Source of the DNA: Castellaniella sp049671645
Lineage (GTDB): Bacteria; Pseudomonadota; Gammaproteobacteria; Burkholderiales; Burkholderiaceae_B
Assembly (NCBI RefSeq): GCF_049671645.1
Contig: NZ_JBATVG010000019.1
Coordinates: 124,001-188,000 of the forward strand
Direction: 5' to 3'
DNA: 64,000 bases
Below, piece by piece: positions 24,994 through 35,130 of this stretch (position 1 is the stretch's first letter; every line of letters starts with the position of its first letter). The translations under genes and the position numbers were made by a program. The notes under the pieces were generated by a model. The model saw only the letters and a program-made list of their open reading frames with translations. It did no database searches and was not told the DNA's origin.

Positions 24994-25001
<8 letters not shown>
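24033..25001 (-). CDS. Peptide ABC transporter ATP-binding protein (DppF-like)
   Basis: This cytoplasmic ATPase subunit (322 aa) of a nickel/peptide-family ABC importer has Walker A (GESGSGKTT), signature (FSGGQRQRIGIARAL) and Walker B (FIVADEPLSALD) motifs. The C-terminal oligopeptide/dipeptide domain ends with HPYTRALLNA and a Cys-containing CVFRTRCPLA segment. It overlaps DppD by 8 bp and the PLP-enzyme gene by 4 bp. Confidence 0.95.
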
Positions 25002-26060
<1,059 letters not shown>

Positions 26061-26064
<4 letters not shown>

Positions 26065-26969
26065 GTGTTCTTCCTTAGTTTGGGATCCAGGGAATCGCGG
26101 ATGCCGTCGCCCACGATCTGCAGGGTCAGGGACGTGAAGACGATGGCCAGGCCCGGATAGATGATGGTCCAGAAGGCCTTGTCCATGTAGTTGAGGCTGC
26201 CGGCGATCATCGTGCCCCAGGTGGGGATGGACGGCGGCACCCCGACACCCAGGAACGACAAGCCGGCCTCGGCCAGGATGGCGTAGGCGAAGATGAAGGT
26301 CAGCTGCACCAGGATCGGCGACACCAGGCCCGGCAGCACGTGCATCCACAGGATCTTCCAGGTGGGCGTGCCCAGGGCGCGGGCCGCATCGACGTACAGC
26401 AGGTCGCGCAGCACCAGCGTCGAAGCCCGCGCCACCCGGGCCACGCGCGGGGTGTAGACGATGACCAGCGCCAGCACGACGTTCCACAGCGACGGTCCCA
26501 GGATGGACACCAGGGCGATCCCCAGCAGGATGTCGGGGAAGGCCATCATGGCGTCGATGACGCACATGACGGCGCCGTCGATGCGGCGGAAATAGCCGGA
26601 CAGCATGCCCAGCAGCGTGCCCAGGATCACGGCGCCGATGGCGGTGGCGAAACCGATCATCAGCGAATAGCGCCCGCCATAGGCCACGCGCAGCATGACG
26701 TCGCGCCCCAGCTGGTCGGTCCCGCCCCAGAACTGCCAGGATGGCGCTTTCAGGCGCTGAGTGATGGCGATGGCATTGGGGTCGGCGGACGACAGCCAGG
26801 AAATGCACAGCGACAGCAGGATGATGACCAGCAGCACGGCCGCCGACAACGCGACCACCCGGCGGGCGAACAGGCGGCGCACCCAGATCCGCCCCGGGCT
26901 GTCGCGGCGCGGCTGCGGCGCCGCCGTCTGCGCGGCATCGGGCATGACGGCATCGGGGCGGGCGCTCAT
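26061..26969 (-). CDS. Peptide ABC transporter permease (DppC-like)
   Basis: This inner-membrane permease subunit (302 aa) has an N-terminal cytoplasmic extension and five to six membrane segments. It carries the EAA-type loop (RDLLYVDAARALGTPTWKILWMHVLPG). The C-terminal segment FLGVGVPPSIPTWGTMI is typical of the DppC/OppC branch. It overlaps both neighbours by four bases, indicating tight coupling in the operon. Confidence 0.94.
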
Positions 26970-27922
26970 CGCACTCTCCGGATGCGAGGGTCGATCACGG
27001 TGTACAACAGATCAATCATGAAATTGATGACCACATAGATGAAGGCCACCACCAGCAAGGCGCCCTGGATGACCGGATAATCCCGGCGCAGCACGGCCCG
27101 CACGACCAGGCCTCCCACCCCGGGCAGATTGAACACGGTTTCCGTCACCACGGTGCCGCCGATCATCAGAGCCATGGTCAGGCCGATGACGGTGACGATG
27201 GGCACCAGCGCGTTCTTCAGCACGTGGCGCAGGATGATGACGGGTTCGGAAAGGCCTTTGGCGCGGGCGGTGCGCACGTAATCCTCGCTGAGCGTATCCA
27301 GCATGGACGCCCGCGTGAAGCGGATGATCAGGGCCGAATTCAGGATGCCCAGCACCGCCGACGGCAGGATCATGTGATTCAGCTTCAGCCACAGGCTGGC
27401 GTCCGGCGGGCCATAGCCGGAGGCCGGCAGCCAGCCCAGCTGCACGGCGAAGATGCGGATCAGGATCAGCCCCATCCAGAAACTGGGGATGCTGGCCGCG
27501 CACATGGCGATGGCGCTGAGCACCTGATCGGTGCGCGAGCCGCGCCAGACCGCCGCCAGCACCCCGCAAGGCACGCCGATCAGCGTGGCGATCAGCACCG
27601 ACAGGCTGGCCAGCATCAGCGTGGGCTCCGCCCGGTTCCACAGGACTTCGGTCACGGGGGCCTGCATGAAGATGGAGGTCCCCAGATTCCCCTGCACCAC
27701 CTGGCCCAGCCACAGCGCGAACTGGGTCGGCAAGGGCCGATCCAGGCCGTATTGCGCACGCACCTGGGCGATGTCGCTTGCCGTGGCGTGGTCGCCCAGC
27801 ATGACGGCGATGGGATCGCCGGACGCCAGGTGAATCAGCGTGAACACCATCACCGCCACGATCAGCAGCACCACGCAGCCCCCCGCCAAGCGGGAGGCCA
27901 GCATTTTCAGAGACGCGCGCAT
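26966..27922 (-). CDS. Peptide ABC transporter permease (DppB-like)
   Basis: This is the second permease subunit (318 aa), with the DppB-type opening membrane segment and the motif QYGLDRPLPTQFALWL. The EAA loop reads DYVRTARAKGLSEPVIILRHVLKNAL. It closes with VVRAVLRRDYPVIQGALLVVAFIYVVINFMIDLLY-type sequence. It starts ten bases after the substrate-binding protein gene ends. Confidence 0.95.
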   Translation of the reverse strand: MRASLKMLASRLAGGCVVLLIVAVMVFTLIHLASGDPIAVMLGDHATASDIAQVRAQYGLDRPLPTQFALWLGQVVQGNLGTSIFMQAPVTEVLWNRAEPTLMLASLSVLIATLIGVPCGVLAAVWRGSRTDQVLSAIAMCAASIPSFWMGLILIRIFAVQLGWLPASGYGPPDASLWLKLNHMILPSAVLGILNSALIIRFTRASMLDTLSEDYVRTARAKGLSEPVIILRHVLKNALVPIVTVIGLTMALMIGGTVVTETVFNLPGVGGLVVRAVLRRDYPVIQGALLVVAFIYVVINFMIDLLYTVIDPRIRRVR

Positions 27923-27932
27923 CGTCCCCCCA

Positions 27933-29516
27933 TCAGGCCAGCTTGACGTTCCAGAAGGCCGGCCAGGCGCTGGGCGTATAGCCCTGCAGCTTGGCGGACC
28001 GCGCCGACAGGCTGTTGAACTTGCCCAGTTCGATGAATGGCACCTGATCGTAGACCAGTTCCTGCACCGGCCCCCACAAGGGCCCGCGCTTGCTCAGGTC
28101 CATTTCGTGGTTGAAGGCTTCCAGCACGGCTTTCTTTTCCGGGGAGTCCCACCAGCCCGGCGCGTTGTCGCCCAACTGCGGGGGCGACAGCATGGGTTCG
28201 GGGAAGATGCCGGAATGGGTGATGTAGATATCCCAGACAGCCGGGTCATTGCGCCGCTGCAGCAAGGTGGCCCAGTCCACCACCTGCAGATCCACGCCCA
28301 GGCCCGCGCGCTTGAATTGTTCGGACAACACCAGCGCGATGTTGTAGTGGAATTCGTACTGGCGGCTGGCCAGGATGCGGATAGGCTTGCCGGCATAGCC
28401 GGCTGTTTTCGCCAGTTCCGCCGCTTTTTTCGGATCGTTGACGTTGTAGCGCTTTTCGCCGGCCAGGGAATAGTACGGCGTCCCCTGGGGGAAGAAATTG
28501 GCGCCGGTGCTGAAGAATTTCGGGTCGCCGAATGCGGCGGCCATCAGCTCTTCCGCCCCGATGGCCGTCTGCGCCGCCTGGCGCAGCGCGGCCGAATCCA
28601 GCGTGCCCTTGGTGTTGAAGACCAGATAGGGGAAACCGAAGTTCTTGCCGATCAGCGGCACGATCTGGTCGCCGCCCTTTTCCAGACGGCCTGCGGACTC
28701 GACCGGCAGCAAGTCGGCGAAATCGAACTGGCCCGACAACACGCCTTCGACCCGGGTATTGGAATCGGGAACCGGGATGAAGCGCAGTTCCTGGATGTAG
28801 GCGACACGACGCCCGCCATAGCCGTCGGCGGCTTCGGTACGCGAGGCATACTGGTCGAATTTCTCCAGGATGGTGTATTGATCGGGGCGGCGTTCCTTCA
28901 GGCGATAGGGGCCGGTGCCGACGAATTCGGTCAGTTGGGCCGCGATGGTGCGTTCCGGCATGATGGCGGCCATGCTGGTCGGCAGGGCCAGTTGCGCCAG
29001 CAACGGGGCGTAGGGAGATTTCAGCTTGAAGGTCAGGACGGAATCGGACGAGGCTTCGACCGAGACGACCTGGGCGGCCACCGACTTGCCGCGCGGCGAC
29101 ACGGACATCCAGCGTTTGATCGAGGCCACGACGTCGCTGGCCTGCACGGGCTTGCCGTCATGAAACACCAGCCCGGCACGCAAGGGGATATCGACCTGCT
29201 TGCCGCCATCCTGCACGGTGGGCATGCCGGCTGCCAGCATGGGCACGATGCGCCAGTGCGAATCGAAGGTATACAGCGGTTCATAGACGTGCTGCATCAG
29301 GGTGCCGACCAGATCGGCCGTGGTCAGCATCGGGTCCAGCGTCTGCGGCTCGCCGATCATGGCCAGGCTGACGGAATTCTTGCCTGCCGCAAAGGCCGAC
29401 CGCCCCATCAGGGACAAGGCCGGCAGCCCCAGGGCGCCGGCCAGCAATACCTGGCGCCGCCTGGGATCGAGAGGTTGGCCAGACCGGGATTGGCCAGGAA
29501 AAGCGCGTGATTGCAT
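27933..29516 (-). CDS. Peptide ABC transporter substrate-binding protein (SBP_bac_5), Tat-like signal
   Basis: This periplasmic binding protein (527 aa) of the DppA/OppA type is the first gene of the leftward operon. The N terminus carries an Arg-rich motif (RRRQVLLAGALGLPALSL) and a cleavage region near SAFA, resembling a Tat signal. The mature part has the SBP_bac_5 signature around QHVYEPLYTFD, ITHSGIFPEP and PNTRVEG-type loops. The ligand is presumably a D-amino-acid-containing or N-acylated peptide, judged only from the downstream enzymes. GGGGAGA provides a strong ribosome-binding site. The promoter contains two HexR-like palindromes. Confidence 0.92.
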   Translation of the reverse strand: MQSRAFPGQSRSGQPLDPRRRQVLLAGALGLPALSLMGRSAFAAGKNSVSLAMIGEPQTLDPMLTTADLVGTLMQHVYEPLYTFDSHWRIVPMLAAGMPTVQDGGKQVDIPLRAGLVFHDGKPVQASDVVASIKRWMSVSPRGKSVAAQVVSVEASSDSVLTFKLKSPYAPLLAQLALPTSMAAIMPERTIAAQLTEFVGTGPYRLKERRPDQYTILEKFDQYASRTEAADGYGGRRVAYIQELRFIPVPDSNTRVEGVLSGQFDFADLLPVESAGRLEKGGDQIVPLIGKNFGFPYLVFNTKGTLDSAALRQAAQTAIGAEELMAAAFGDPKFFSTGANFFPQGTPYYSLAGEKRYNVNDPKKAAELAKTAGYAGKPIRILASRQYEFHYNIALVLSEQFKRAGLGVDLQVVDWATLLQRRNDPAVWDIYITHSGIFPEPMLSPPQLGDNAPGWWDSPEKKAVLEAFNHEMDLSKRGPLWGPVQELVYDQVPFIELGKFNSLSARSAKLQGYTPSAWPAFWNVKLA

Positions 29517-29530
29517 GTGTCTCCCCGTTA

Positions 29531-29543
29531 GTAATAAAATTAC
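29531..29543. promoter_or_regulatory. HexR/RpiR-like operator, ABC-operon side
   Basis: GTAATAAAATTAC is a palindrome with GTAAT/ATTAC arms, close to the TGTARTNNNATTACA consensus of HexR, an RpiR-family regulator. It lies just 15 bp from the start of the substrate-binding protein gene. Binding by the operon's own RpiR protein is inferred. Confidence 0.6.
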
Positions 29544-29602
29544 ATCAACATGCTATTTTCAGGGCAGTCCGCTGTCAATATTCCCATGTTCAGGGTTTTC
29601 CC

Positions 29603-29617
29603 TGTAAATTTATTACA
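29603..29617. promoter_or_regulatory. HexR/RpiR-like operator, ridA side
   Basis: TGTAAATTTATTACA has perfect TGTAA/TTACA arms. It is 73 bp (about seven helical turns) from the partner site at 29531 and 12 bp before the divergent ridA start. The pair could support loop formation or coordinate repression of both divergent promoters. Confidence 0.6.
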
Positions 29618-29628
29618 TCGGAGTCCAT

Positions 29629-30024
29629 ATGTCTTCCTTGCAACTGCTGGGCGGAGAACCCAAGGCCTCGGACCGCCAGATCCGCCCCTTTTCCCCGGCC
29701 GTCCGCGCCGGCGATTTCGTCTTCGTCTCGGGCCAGGTGCCCGTCGACGCCCGAGGCGAACTGGTCACGGGCGGCATCGAAGCCCAAACCCGCCAGGTGT
29801 TCGAGAACCTGCGCCGCGCCCTGGCTCTAGCCGGCTGCGCGCTGGACGATGTCTGCAAGATCAACGTCTGGCTGGATGACGCCCGGGATTTCGGCGCCTT
29901 CAACCGCGTCTATATGGAATGCCTGGGTGCGCACCGCCCCGCCCGTTCCACCGTCGAATCCCGCCTGATGGTCGATGCCAAGGTCGAAATGGACGTCACG
30001 GCATACCGCCCCCAGGCCGATTGA
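29629..30024 (+). CDS. RidA-family enamine/imine deaminase
   Basis: This 131-residue RidA protein has the standard strand order. The key residues lie in GDFVFVSGQVPVDARGELV and RPARSTVESRLMVDAKVEMDVTAY, which include the carboxylate-binding Arg and the catalytic-site Glu. RidA hydrolyses reactive enamines such as 2-aminoacrylate before they damage PLP enzymes. It is divergent from the peptide/D-amino-acid operon and shares its promoter operators. That fits detoxification of the enamine made by the D-serine-dehydratase-like enzyme. Confidence 0.92.
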   Translation: MSSLQLLGGEPKASDRQIRPFSPAVRAGDFVFVSGQVPVDARGELVTGGIEAQTRQVFENLRRALALAGCALDDVCKINVWLDDARDFGAFNRVYMECLGAHRPARSTVESRLMVDAKVEMDVTAYRPQAD

Positions 30025-30179
30025 CATCATCGGAGCCAGAGCCGCAGCCCCTCGGGCGCCATCCGCGACCGTCCCGAAAGACCCCTGTTTTCCTAGGGTG
30101 ATTCCCCAGTTTCAGGCCAGATTGATCCTGCTACGATGCACGATCTGTCTCTGTCTGGAATACAAGAGGAAAGCACACC

Positions 30180-31139
30180 ATGAAAATGACAAAATGGCTG
30201 GCCACGGCGGCCATGGCTGTCGCGGCCGTTGCCTCGATCCCAGCCCATGCTGCCGATACCAAATTCATCAACATCCTGACCGGCGGCCAAAGCGGCGTGT
30301 ACTACCCCATGGGCGTCGCCCTGTCGCAGATCTATAACAAGAACATCCCCGACGCCAAATCCACCGCCCAGGTGACGAAAGCCTCGGCGGAAAATATGAA
30401 CCTGATCCAGGCCGGCCGCGGCGAGCTGGCCTTCGCCCTGGCCGACACGGTGTCCGACGCCTATACCGGCAACGCCGAAGCGGGCTTCAAGGCCCCGCTG
30501 AAGAAACTGCGCGGCATGACCGCCACCTACAACAACTACATCCAGATCGTGGCCAATGCCGAGTCCGGCATCAAGACCCTGGCCGACCTGAAAGGCAAGC
30601 GCATTTCCGTGGGCGCCGCCCGTTCCGGCACCGAACTGAATGCCCGCGCCGTGCTGAAAGCCGCCGGCCTGAGCTACGACGACTTCTCGAAGGTCGAATA
30701 CCTGCCCTTCGGCGAATCCGTCGAGCTGATGAAAAACCGCCAGCTGGACGTCACCCTGCAATCCGCCGGGCTGGGCGTGTCCTCGATCCGCGATCTGGCC
30801 ACCTCGGTCAAGATCGTCGTCGTGCCCATCCCCGCCGACGTGGTCGCAAAGATCAACAACCCCGCCTACCAGCCGGCCACCATCCCGGGCGATACCTATG
30901 AAGGCATGGCGGGCGACACGCCCACCGTGGCGGTGCCGAACTTCCTGATCACGTCCGACGCCGTGCCCGACGATCTGGTCTACCAGATGACGAAGGTCTT
31001 CTACGAACAGCTCGACACCCTGAAATCGACGCACAACGCGGCCAAGACCATCGAACTGGCCAATGCCCTGAAAGGCATGCCCGTGCCGGTGCACCCCGGC
31101 GCCGAACGCTACTACAAGGAAGTCGGCCTGATCAAATAA
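30180..31139 (+). CDS. TAXI-family TRAP transporter substrate-binding protein
   Basis: This periplasmic solute receptor (319 aa) of the TAXI type has a signal peptide ending near SIPAHA. The mature start FINILTGGQSGVYYPMGVALSQI is typical of the family, as is GRGELAFALADTV. It captures a small organic acid, often glutamate or a dicarboxylate in other members, for the fused TRAP permease encoded 83 bp downstream. The ligand here is not predictable. Confidence 0.95.
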   Translation: MKMTKWLATAAMAVAAVASIPAHAADTKFINILTGGQSGVYYPMGVALSQIYNKNIPDAKSTAQVTKASAENMNLIQAGRGELAFALADTVSDAYTGNAEAGFKAPLKKLRGMTATYNNYIQIVANAESGIKTLADLKGKRISVGAARSGTELNARAVLKAAGLSYDDFSKVEYLPFGESVELMKNRQLDVTLQSAGLGVSSIRDLATSVKIVVVPIPADVVAKINNPAYQPATIPGDTYEGMAGDTPTVAVPNFLITSDAVPDDLVYQMTKVFYEQLDTLKSTHNAAKTIELANALKGMPVPVHPGAERYYKEVGLIK

Positions 31140-31170
31140 GATCGGCCCGCATCCACCCGGCATCTCCCCA

Positions 31171-31202
31171 AGCCCCCTCCGGCCTATCTCCCGAGGGGGC
31201 TT
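31171..31202. terminator. Stem-loop between TRAP receptor and permease genes
   Basis: AGCCCCCTC and GAGGGGGCT form a perfect nine-base stem 31 bp after the receptor stop codon, followed by only two to three T residues. Such stem-loops commonly stabilise the upstream message or partly terminate, giving more receptor than permease. Confidence 0.5.
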
Positions 31203-31222
31203 CATGAATTGGAACCCAAAAC

Positions 31223-33241
31223 ATGAGTTCTGCTCACGAGCACATCGACAAACCCATGTCGCGCGGCGTCTTCTGGATCGCCGTGATCTTTTCCTGCTTC
31301 CAGGTCTGGACGGCCGCCTACAGCCCCCTGTCCAGCCAGGTCATCCGCGCCATCCACGTAGGCTTCGTGCTGCTGATGGTGTTCGCCCTGTACTCGCGCA
31401 GCGGGCGCCTGGGCACGATCATCGGCTGGTCGCTGGGCACCGTGGGCTTCGTCACCAGCCTGTACCACTGGATCTATGAATCCGACCTGACCGCGCGCGC
31501 GGGCCAGATGACCGACGCGGACATGGTGATCGGCATCATCACCATCATCCTGGTCTTCGAGGCGACGCGCCGCATGATGGGCTGGGCATTGCCCATCATT
31601 TGCGGGCTCTTCCTGGCCTACGGTCTGTTCGGCCAATACATCCCGGGGCCGTTCATGCACCGGGGCTACGGGCTGGACCAGATCGTCAGCACCATGAGCT
31701 TCGGGGTCGAAGGCATCTACGGCACGCCCACCTACGTCTCGTCCACCTACATCTACCTGTTCATCCTGTTCGGCGCGTTCCTGGAACAGGCCGGCATGAT
31801 CCAGCTATTCAGCGATTTCTCCATGGGCCTGGTCGGGCACACGCGCGGCGGCCCGGCGAAAGTCTCGGTCGTCAGCTCCGGCCTGATGGGCATGATCAAC
31901 GGCTCGGGCGTGGCCAACGTGGTCACGACCGGCCAGTTCACCATTCCGCTGATGAAGCGCTTCGGCTATTCTCCCGCCTTCGCCGGCGGGGTCGAGGCCA
32001 CATCCAGCATGGGCGGCCAGATCATGCCGCCCGTGATGGGCGCGGTGGCCTTCATCATGGCCGAAACCCTGAACATCCCCTACATCGAAGTGGTCAAGGC
32101 GGCCATCATCCCGGCCATCCTGTATTTCACGACGGCCTTCCTGACCGTGCACTTCGAAGCCGGCCGGCGCGGCCTGCACGGCCTGGCAAAGGAAGACTGC
32201 CCCAACCCCTGGGCCGCCGTGCGCAAGAGCTGGTACCTGCTGATTCCGCTCATCGGCCTGGTGGCGTTGCTGTTTTCAGGCTATACGCCGCTGTTTTCCG
32301 GCACGATCGGCCTGGGACTGACAGCCATCCTGATCTTCGGCGCCGCCGTGATCCAGGGCGCCCGCCCCATGGTGCTGCGCTACGTGTTCTGGTTGCTGCT
32401 GGGCATCGCCTGCGCCGGCTTCGTGAAATTCGGCGTCACGGATTTCTTCGTCATCATCGCCGCGCTGGCCGTCATCCTGCTGTTTCGCCGACATGGCCGC
32501 GACGCGCTGAAGCTGGCCGTCAATTCGCTGGCGGAAGGCGCCCGTAACGCCCTGTCCGTCGCCACGGCCTGCGCCCTGGTCGGCGTCATCATCGGCATCA
32601 TCAACCTGACCGGCGTGGCCGCCGAGTTCGGCGGCCAGGTGATCGCCATCGGCGAAAACAACCTGTTCCTGGCCCTGTTCCTGACCATGATCACCTGCCT
32701 GGTGCTGGGCATGGGCATCCCCACGATCCCGAACTACATCATCACCAGCTCATTGGCCGCTCCGATCCTGCTGAAACTGGGCGTGCCGCTGATCATCTCG
32801 CACATGTTCGTGTTCTATTTCGGCATCATGGCCGACCTGACGCCGCCGGTTGCGCTGGCAGCCTTCGCCGCCGCGCCGATCGCCCGGGAAAACGGCCTGA
32901 AGATCAGCATCCAGGCGCTGCGGGTCGCGGTCGCCGGCTTCGTCGTGCCCTACATGGCGGTCTATGATCCGGCCCTGATGCTGCAAGGCGGCAGCGCCAT
33001 GGACGTCATCTATGTGGTCTTCAAGGCGCTACTGGCCATTTCCCTGTGGGCGGCCGGCGTCGCCGGGTTCATGAAGACGCGGCTCAACGCCTTCGAGCGC
33101 CTCTATATCGTGCTGGCCGCCGCCCTGCTGGTGGCAGCGGCGCCGATCACCGACTATCTGGGCTTCGCGGCAACCGCGCTTTTCCTGGTCTGGCATCTGG
33201 CCCGCAGCCGCCGGGCTCAGGCGCAGACCCAGGCGGCGTGA
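31223..33241 (+). CDS. TRAP transporter fused permease (4TM + 12TM)
   Basis: This 672-residue membrane protein joins the small (DctQ-like, residues ~1-130) and large (DctM-like) TRAP subunits, the standard arrangement of TAXI-TRAP systems. The large part shows GLMGMINGSGVANVVTTGQFTIPLMKR and GMGIPTIPNYIITSSLAAP, both TRAP permease signatures. It imports its substrate with a sodium or proton gradient. The stop codon TGA shares its A with the start ATG of the next gene, so the two are translationally coupled. Confidence 0.95.
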   Translation: MSSAHEHIDKPMSRGVFWIAVIFSCFQVWTAAYSPLSSQVIRAIHVGFVLLMVFALYSRSGRLGTIIGWSLGTVGFVTSLYHWIYESDLTARAGQMTDADMVIGIITIILVFEATRRMMGWALPIICGLFLAYGLFGQYIPGPFMHRGYGLDQIVSTMSFGVEGIYGTPTYVSSTYIYLFILFGAFLEQAGMIQLFSDFSMGLVGHTRGGPAKVSVVSSGLMGMINGSGVANVVTTGQFTIPLMKRFGYSPAFAGGVEATSSMGGQIMPPVMGAVAFIMAETLNIPYIEVVKAAIIPAILYFTTAFLTVHFEAGRRGLHGLAKEDCPNPWAAVRKSWYLLIPLIGLVALLFSGYTPLFSGTIGLGLTAILIFGAAVIQGARPMVLRYVFWLLLGIACAGFVKFGVTDFFVIIAALAVILLFRRHGRDALKLAVNSLAEGARNALSVATACALVGVIIGIINLTGVAAEFGGQVIAIGENNLFLALFLTMITCLVLGMGIPTIPNYIITSSLAAPILLKLGVPLIISHMFVFYFGIMADLTPPVALAAFAAAPIARENGLKISIQALRVAVAGFVVPYMAVYDPALMLQGGSAMDVIYVVFKALLAISLWAAGVAGFMKTRLNAFERLYIVLAAALLVAAAPITDYLGFAATALFLVWHLARSRRAQAQTQAA

Positions 33242-33654
33242 TGCTGGGGGCGCTGGGCGTCTGCCTGACCCTGGCGGCGGCGCCTCAGGTGCCGCCGCGC
33301 TTCGTCCCCGTCCAGGCCTTCACCCTGGCCTGGACGCACTCCATCGAAAAGATCCGCTGGGAAGAAGACTACCGGATCGAACGGGATACCTCGGGCCGGC
33401 CGGTGCTGGTCGCCGGCCTCGCCCGCATCCTGGGTTCGGGCGCGGGAATGGATCCGCCGCCCGATGCGGTGCATCATGCCGACGGCTGGTACGAATACCA
33501 GCCGCATACCGCGCCGCTGCGCATCCTGCGCCTGACCCGTTCCCCCTACACCGCCGATTACGACTGGTGCGTGAACGGACGCTGCGAACCCCTGCGAGCC
33601 ATCATGCCCACCGATGGCGACGTCACACTATTGAAACCCTGCCGGCAGCCCTGA
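33241..33654 (+). CDS. DUF1850 protein, TAXI-TRAP partner
   Basis: This 137-residue protein belongs to DUF1850, a family encoded next to TAXI-TRAP permeases. It has an N-terminal hydrophobic segment that could act as a signal anchor. The family core WTHSIEKIRWEEDYRIE follows, then a Cys pair (DWCVNGRCEPL) near the C terminus that might form a disulfide. The ATG at 33241 overlaps the permease stop as TGATG. Its role is unknown, probably in transporter assembly or substrate handling. Confidence 0.88.
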   Translation: MLGALGVCLTLAAAPQVPPRFVPVQAFTLAWTHSIEKIRWEEDYRIERDTSGRPVLVAGLARILGSGAGMDPPPDAVHHADGWYEYQPHTAPLRILRLTRSPYTADYDWCVNGRCEPLRAIMPTDGDVTLLKPCRQP

Positions 33655-33738
33655 ATCCACAACCGGGGATTTCCCCCACTGGACTGCCCGGCTTTGTAAA
33701 ACTCGGTATCATCGCCTTTTCACCGAGCTTTCCATCCC

Positions 33739-35130
33739 ATGAGGAATGCGCCGCCCGCCACCCGCCCCGACACGCCGCTGCTGCAGCACTGGCGGGCCGA
33801 GGCCGTGCGCCTGCGCGAAGCGCATTGGGGGCCGCTGGAAGACCGCGCCGCCTGCCAGGCGGCGCTGCGTGCGCCGGCCCAGCTAGGCCCGCGCATCCTG
33901 GCGCGGGCAGCCTGGCTGGCCGGTCACAGCCCGCTGCAGGACTGCCTGGACCGATGGTCCCTGGGCGCCCGCTGGGCGCTGGGCGCCCTGTGGCTGGCGG
34001 CAGGCCTGGCAGGGATCGGCGCGGCCGGCGCCGCCCTGAACCCCAGCCAGGGATCCGTCAATCTGGCGACGGCCCTCCTAGGACTGCTGGGCCTGCATGC
34101 CCTGACCCTGCTGATCTGGTTGATCGGCTGCCTGCCCGGGCTGCAGCCGGCCACAGCCCTGTCGCGGCTGTGGCTGTGGCTGACCCGCAAGATCGCGCGC
34201 GGCCCTGATGCCGCCCTGGCGGCCCAGGCATTCCTGTCGCTGCTGGCCCGGGCCCGCGCCTGGAAGCCCGCGGTGGGCCTGCTCAGCCACGGGGCCTGGA
34301 CCATCGCCTACCTGGGCGCCATCCCCACGCTGATCATCTTGCTCAGCACCCGCAGCTATTCCTTTCACTGGGAAACGACGCTGCTGTCGCCCCAGTCCTT
34401 CGTAGTCTTCAGCGAATGGCTGGGCAGCCTGCCCGGATTGCTGGGCTTTCCCACGCCCGACCGGATGGCCGTGGCGCTGAGCATGGGGGGCGCCGGAACC
34501 GCATCGGCCGCCATCCAGGCCGACTGGTCCCTCTGGCTGATCGGCTGCCTGCTCAGCTGGGGCCTGCTGCCCCGGCTGCTGGCCCTGGCGGTCTGCGGCG
34601 CATGGCTGCGCCAGCGACTGCGCCGGCTGGCCATCGATCCGGACCTGCCCGGGTGGCTGGAAGTCCGCGAACGCCTGCTGCCCACGCACCAGTCCCTGGG
34701 CATCGACCGCCCGGCCCCCGCCGACGGCCCCGTCCGCGCGGGCGCCGCCGCCGTCCGGGCCGCCACGACGCACGCCGCCGTGCTGGCCTACGAACTGGGG
34801 CCGGATCTGGCCTGGCCGCCCGACGGCCTGCCCGATACCGTGCAGGACCTGGGACGCTGCGACAGCCGCGAAGACCGGCAGCGCATCCGCGCGCAGCTGG
34901 ACGCGGCCCATCTGCTGCTGATCTGCGACGCCCGACTGACGCCGGACCGCGGGACCGCCGCCTGGCTCGACGAACTGGACCATGCGTGTCCCGACCTGCG
35001 CATTCTGTGCCTGGGCGGCCCGACGGAACGCCGGCAGGCCTGGCAGCAAACCCTGTCCCGACAACACCTGCGCCAGGTCTCCGACCTGGCCGCCTGGCTC
35101 GAACACATCGGATTCGTCCCCCATGACTGA
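33739..35130 (+). CDS. DUF2868 membrane protein
   Basis: This 463-residue protein matches the DUF2868 architecture: a soluble N-terminal ~80 residues, several membrane segments (around LGALWLAAGLAGIGAAGAAL and GAWTIAYLGAIPTLIILL), and a soluble C-terminal domain from about residue 300. It overlaps the following GTPase gene by eight bases. DUF2868 and DUF3482 GTPases are regularly adjacent in beta- and gammaproteobacteria, so the pair probably acts together at the membrane. No specific function is established. A TTTTCACC-containing spacer precedes it, without a clear motif. Confidence 0.85.
   Translation: MRNAPPATRPDTPLLQHWRAEAVRLREAHWGPLEDRAACQAALRAPAQLGPRILARAAWLAGHSPLQDCLDRWSLGARWALGALWLAAGLAGIGAAGAALNPSQGSVNLATALLGLLGLHALTLLIWLIGCLPGLQPATALSRLWLWLTRKIARGPDAALAAQAFLSLLARARAWKPAVGLLSHGAWTIAYLGAIPTLIILLSTRSYSFHWETTLLSPQSFVVFSEWLGSLPGLLGFPTPDRMAVALSMGGAGTASAAIQADWSLWLIGCLLSWGLLPRLLALAVCGAWLRQRLRRLAIDPDLPGWLEVRERLLPTHQSLGIDRPAPADGPVRAGAAAVRAATTHAAVLAYELGPDLAWPPDGLPDTVQDLGRCDSREDRQRIRAQLDAAHLLLICDARLTPDRGTAAWLDELDHACPDLRILCLGGPTERRQAWQQTLSRQHLRQVSDLAAWLEHIGFVPHD

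Noticed and set aside
26065..26808. N-terminal extension of the DppD reading frame
   Set aside because: It is an alternative-frame shadow of the DppC gene; the true DppD start is the ATGA overlap at 26064.
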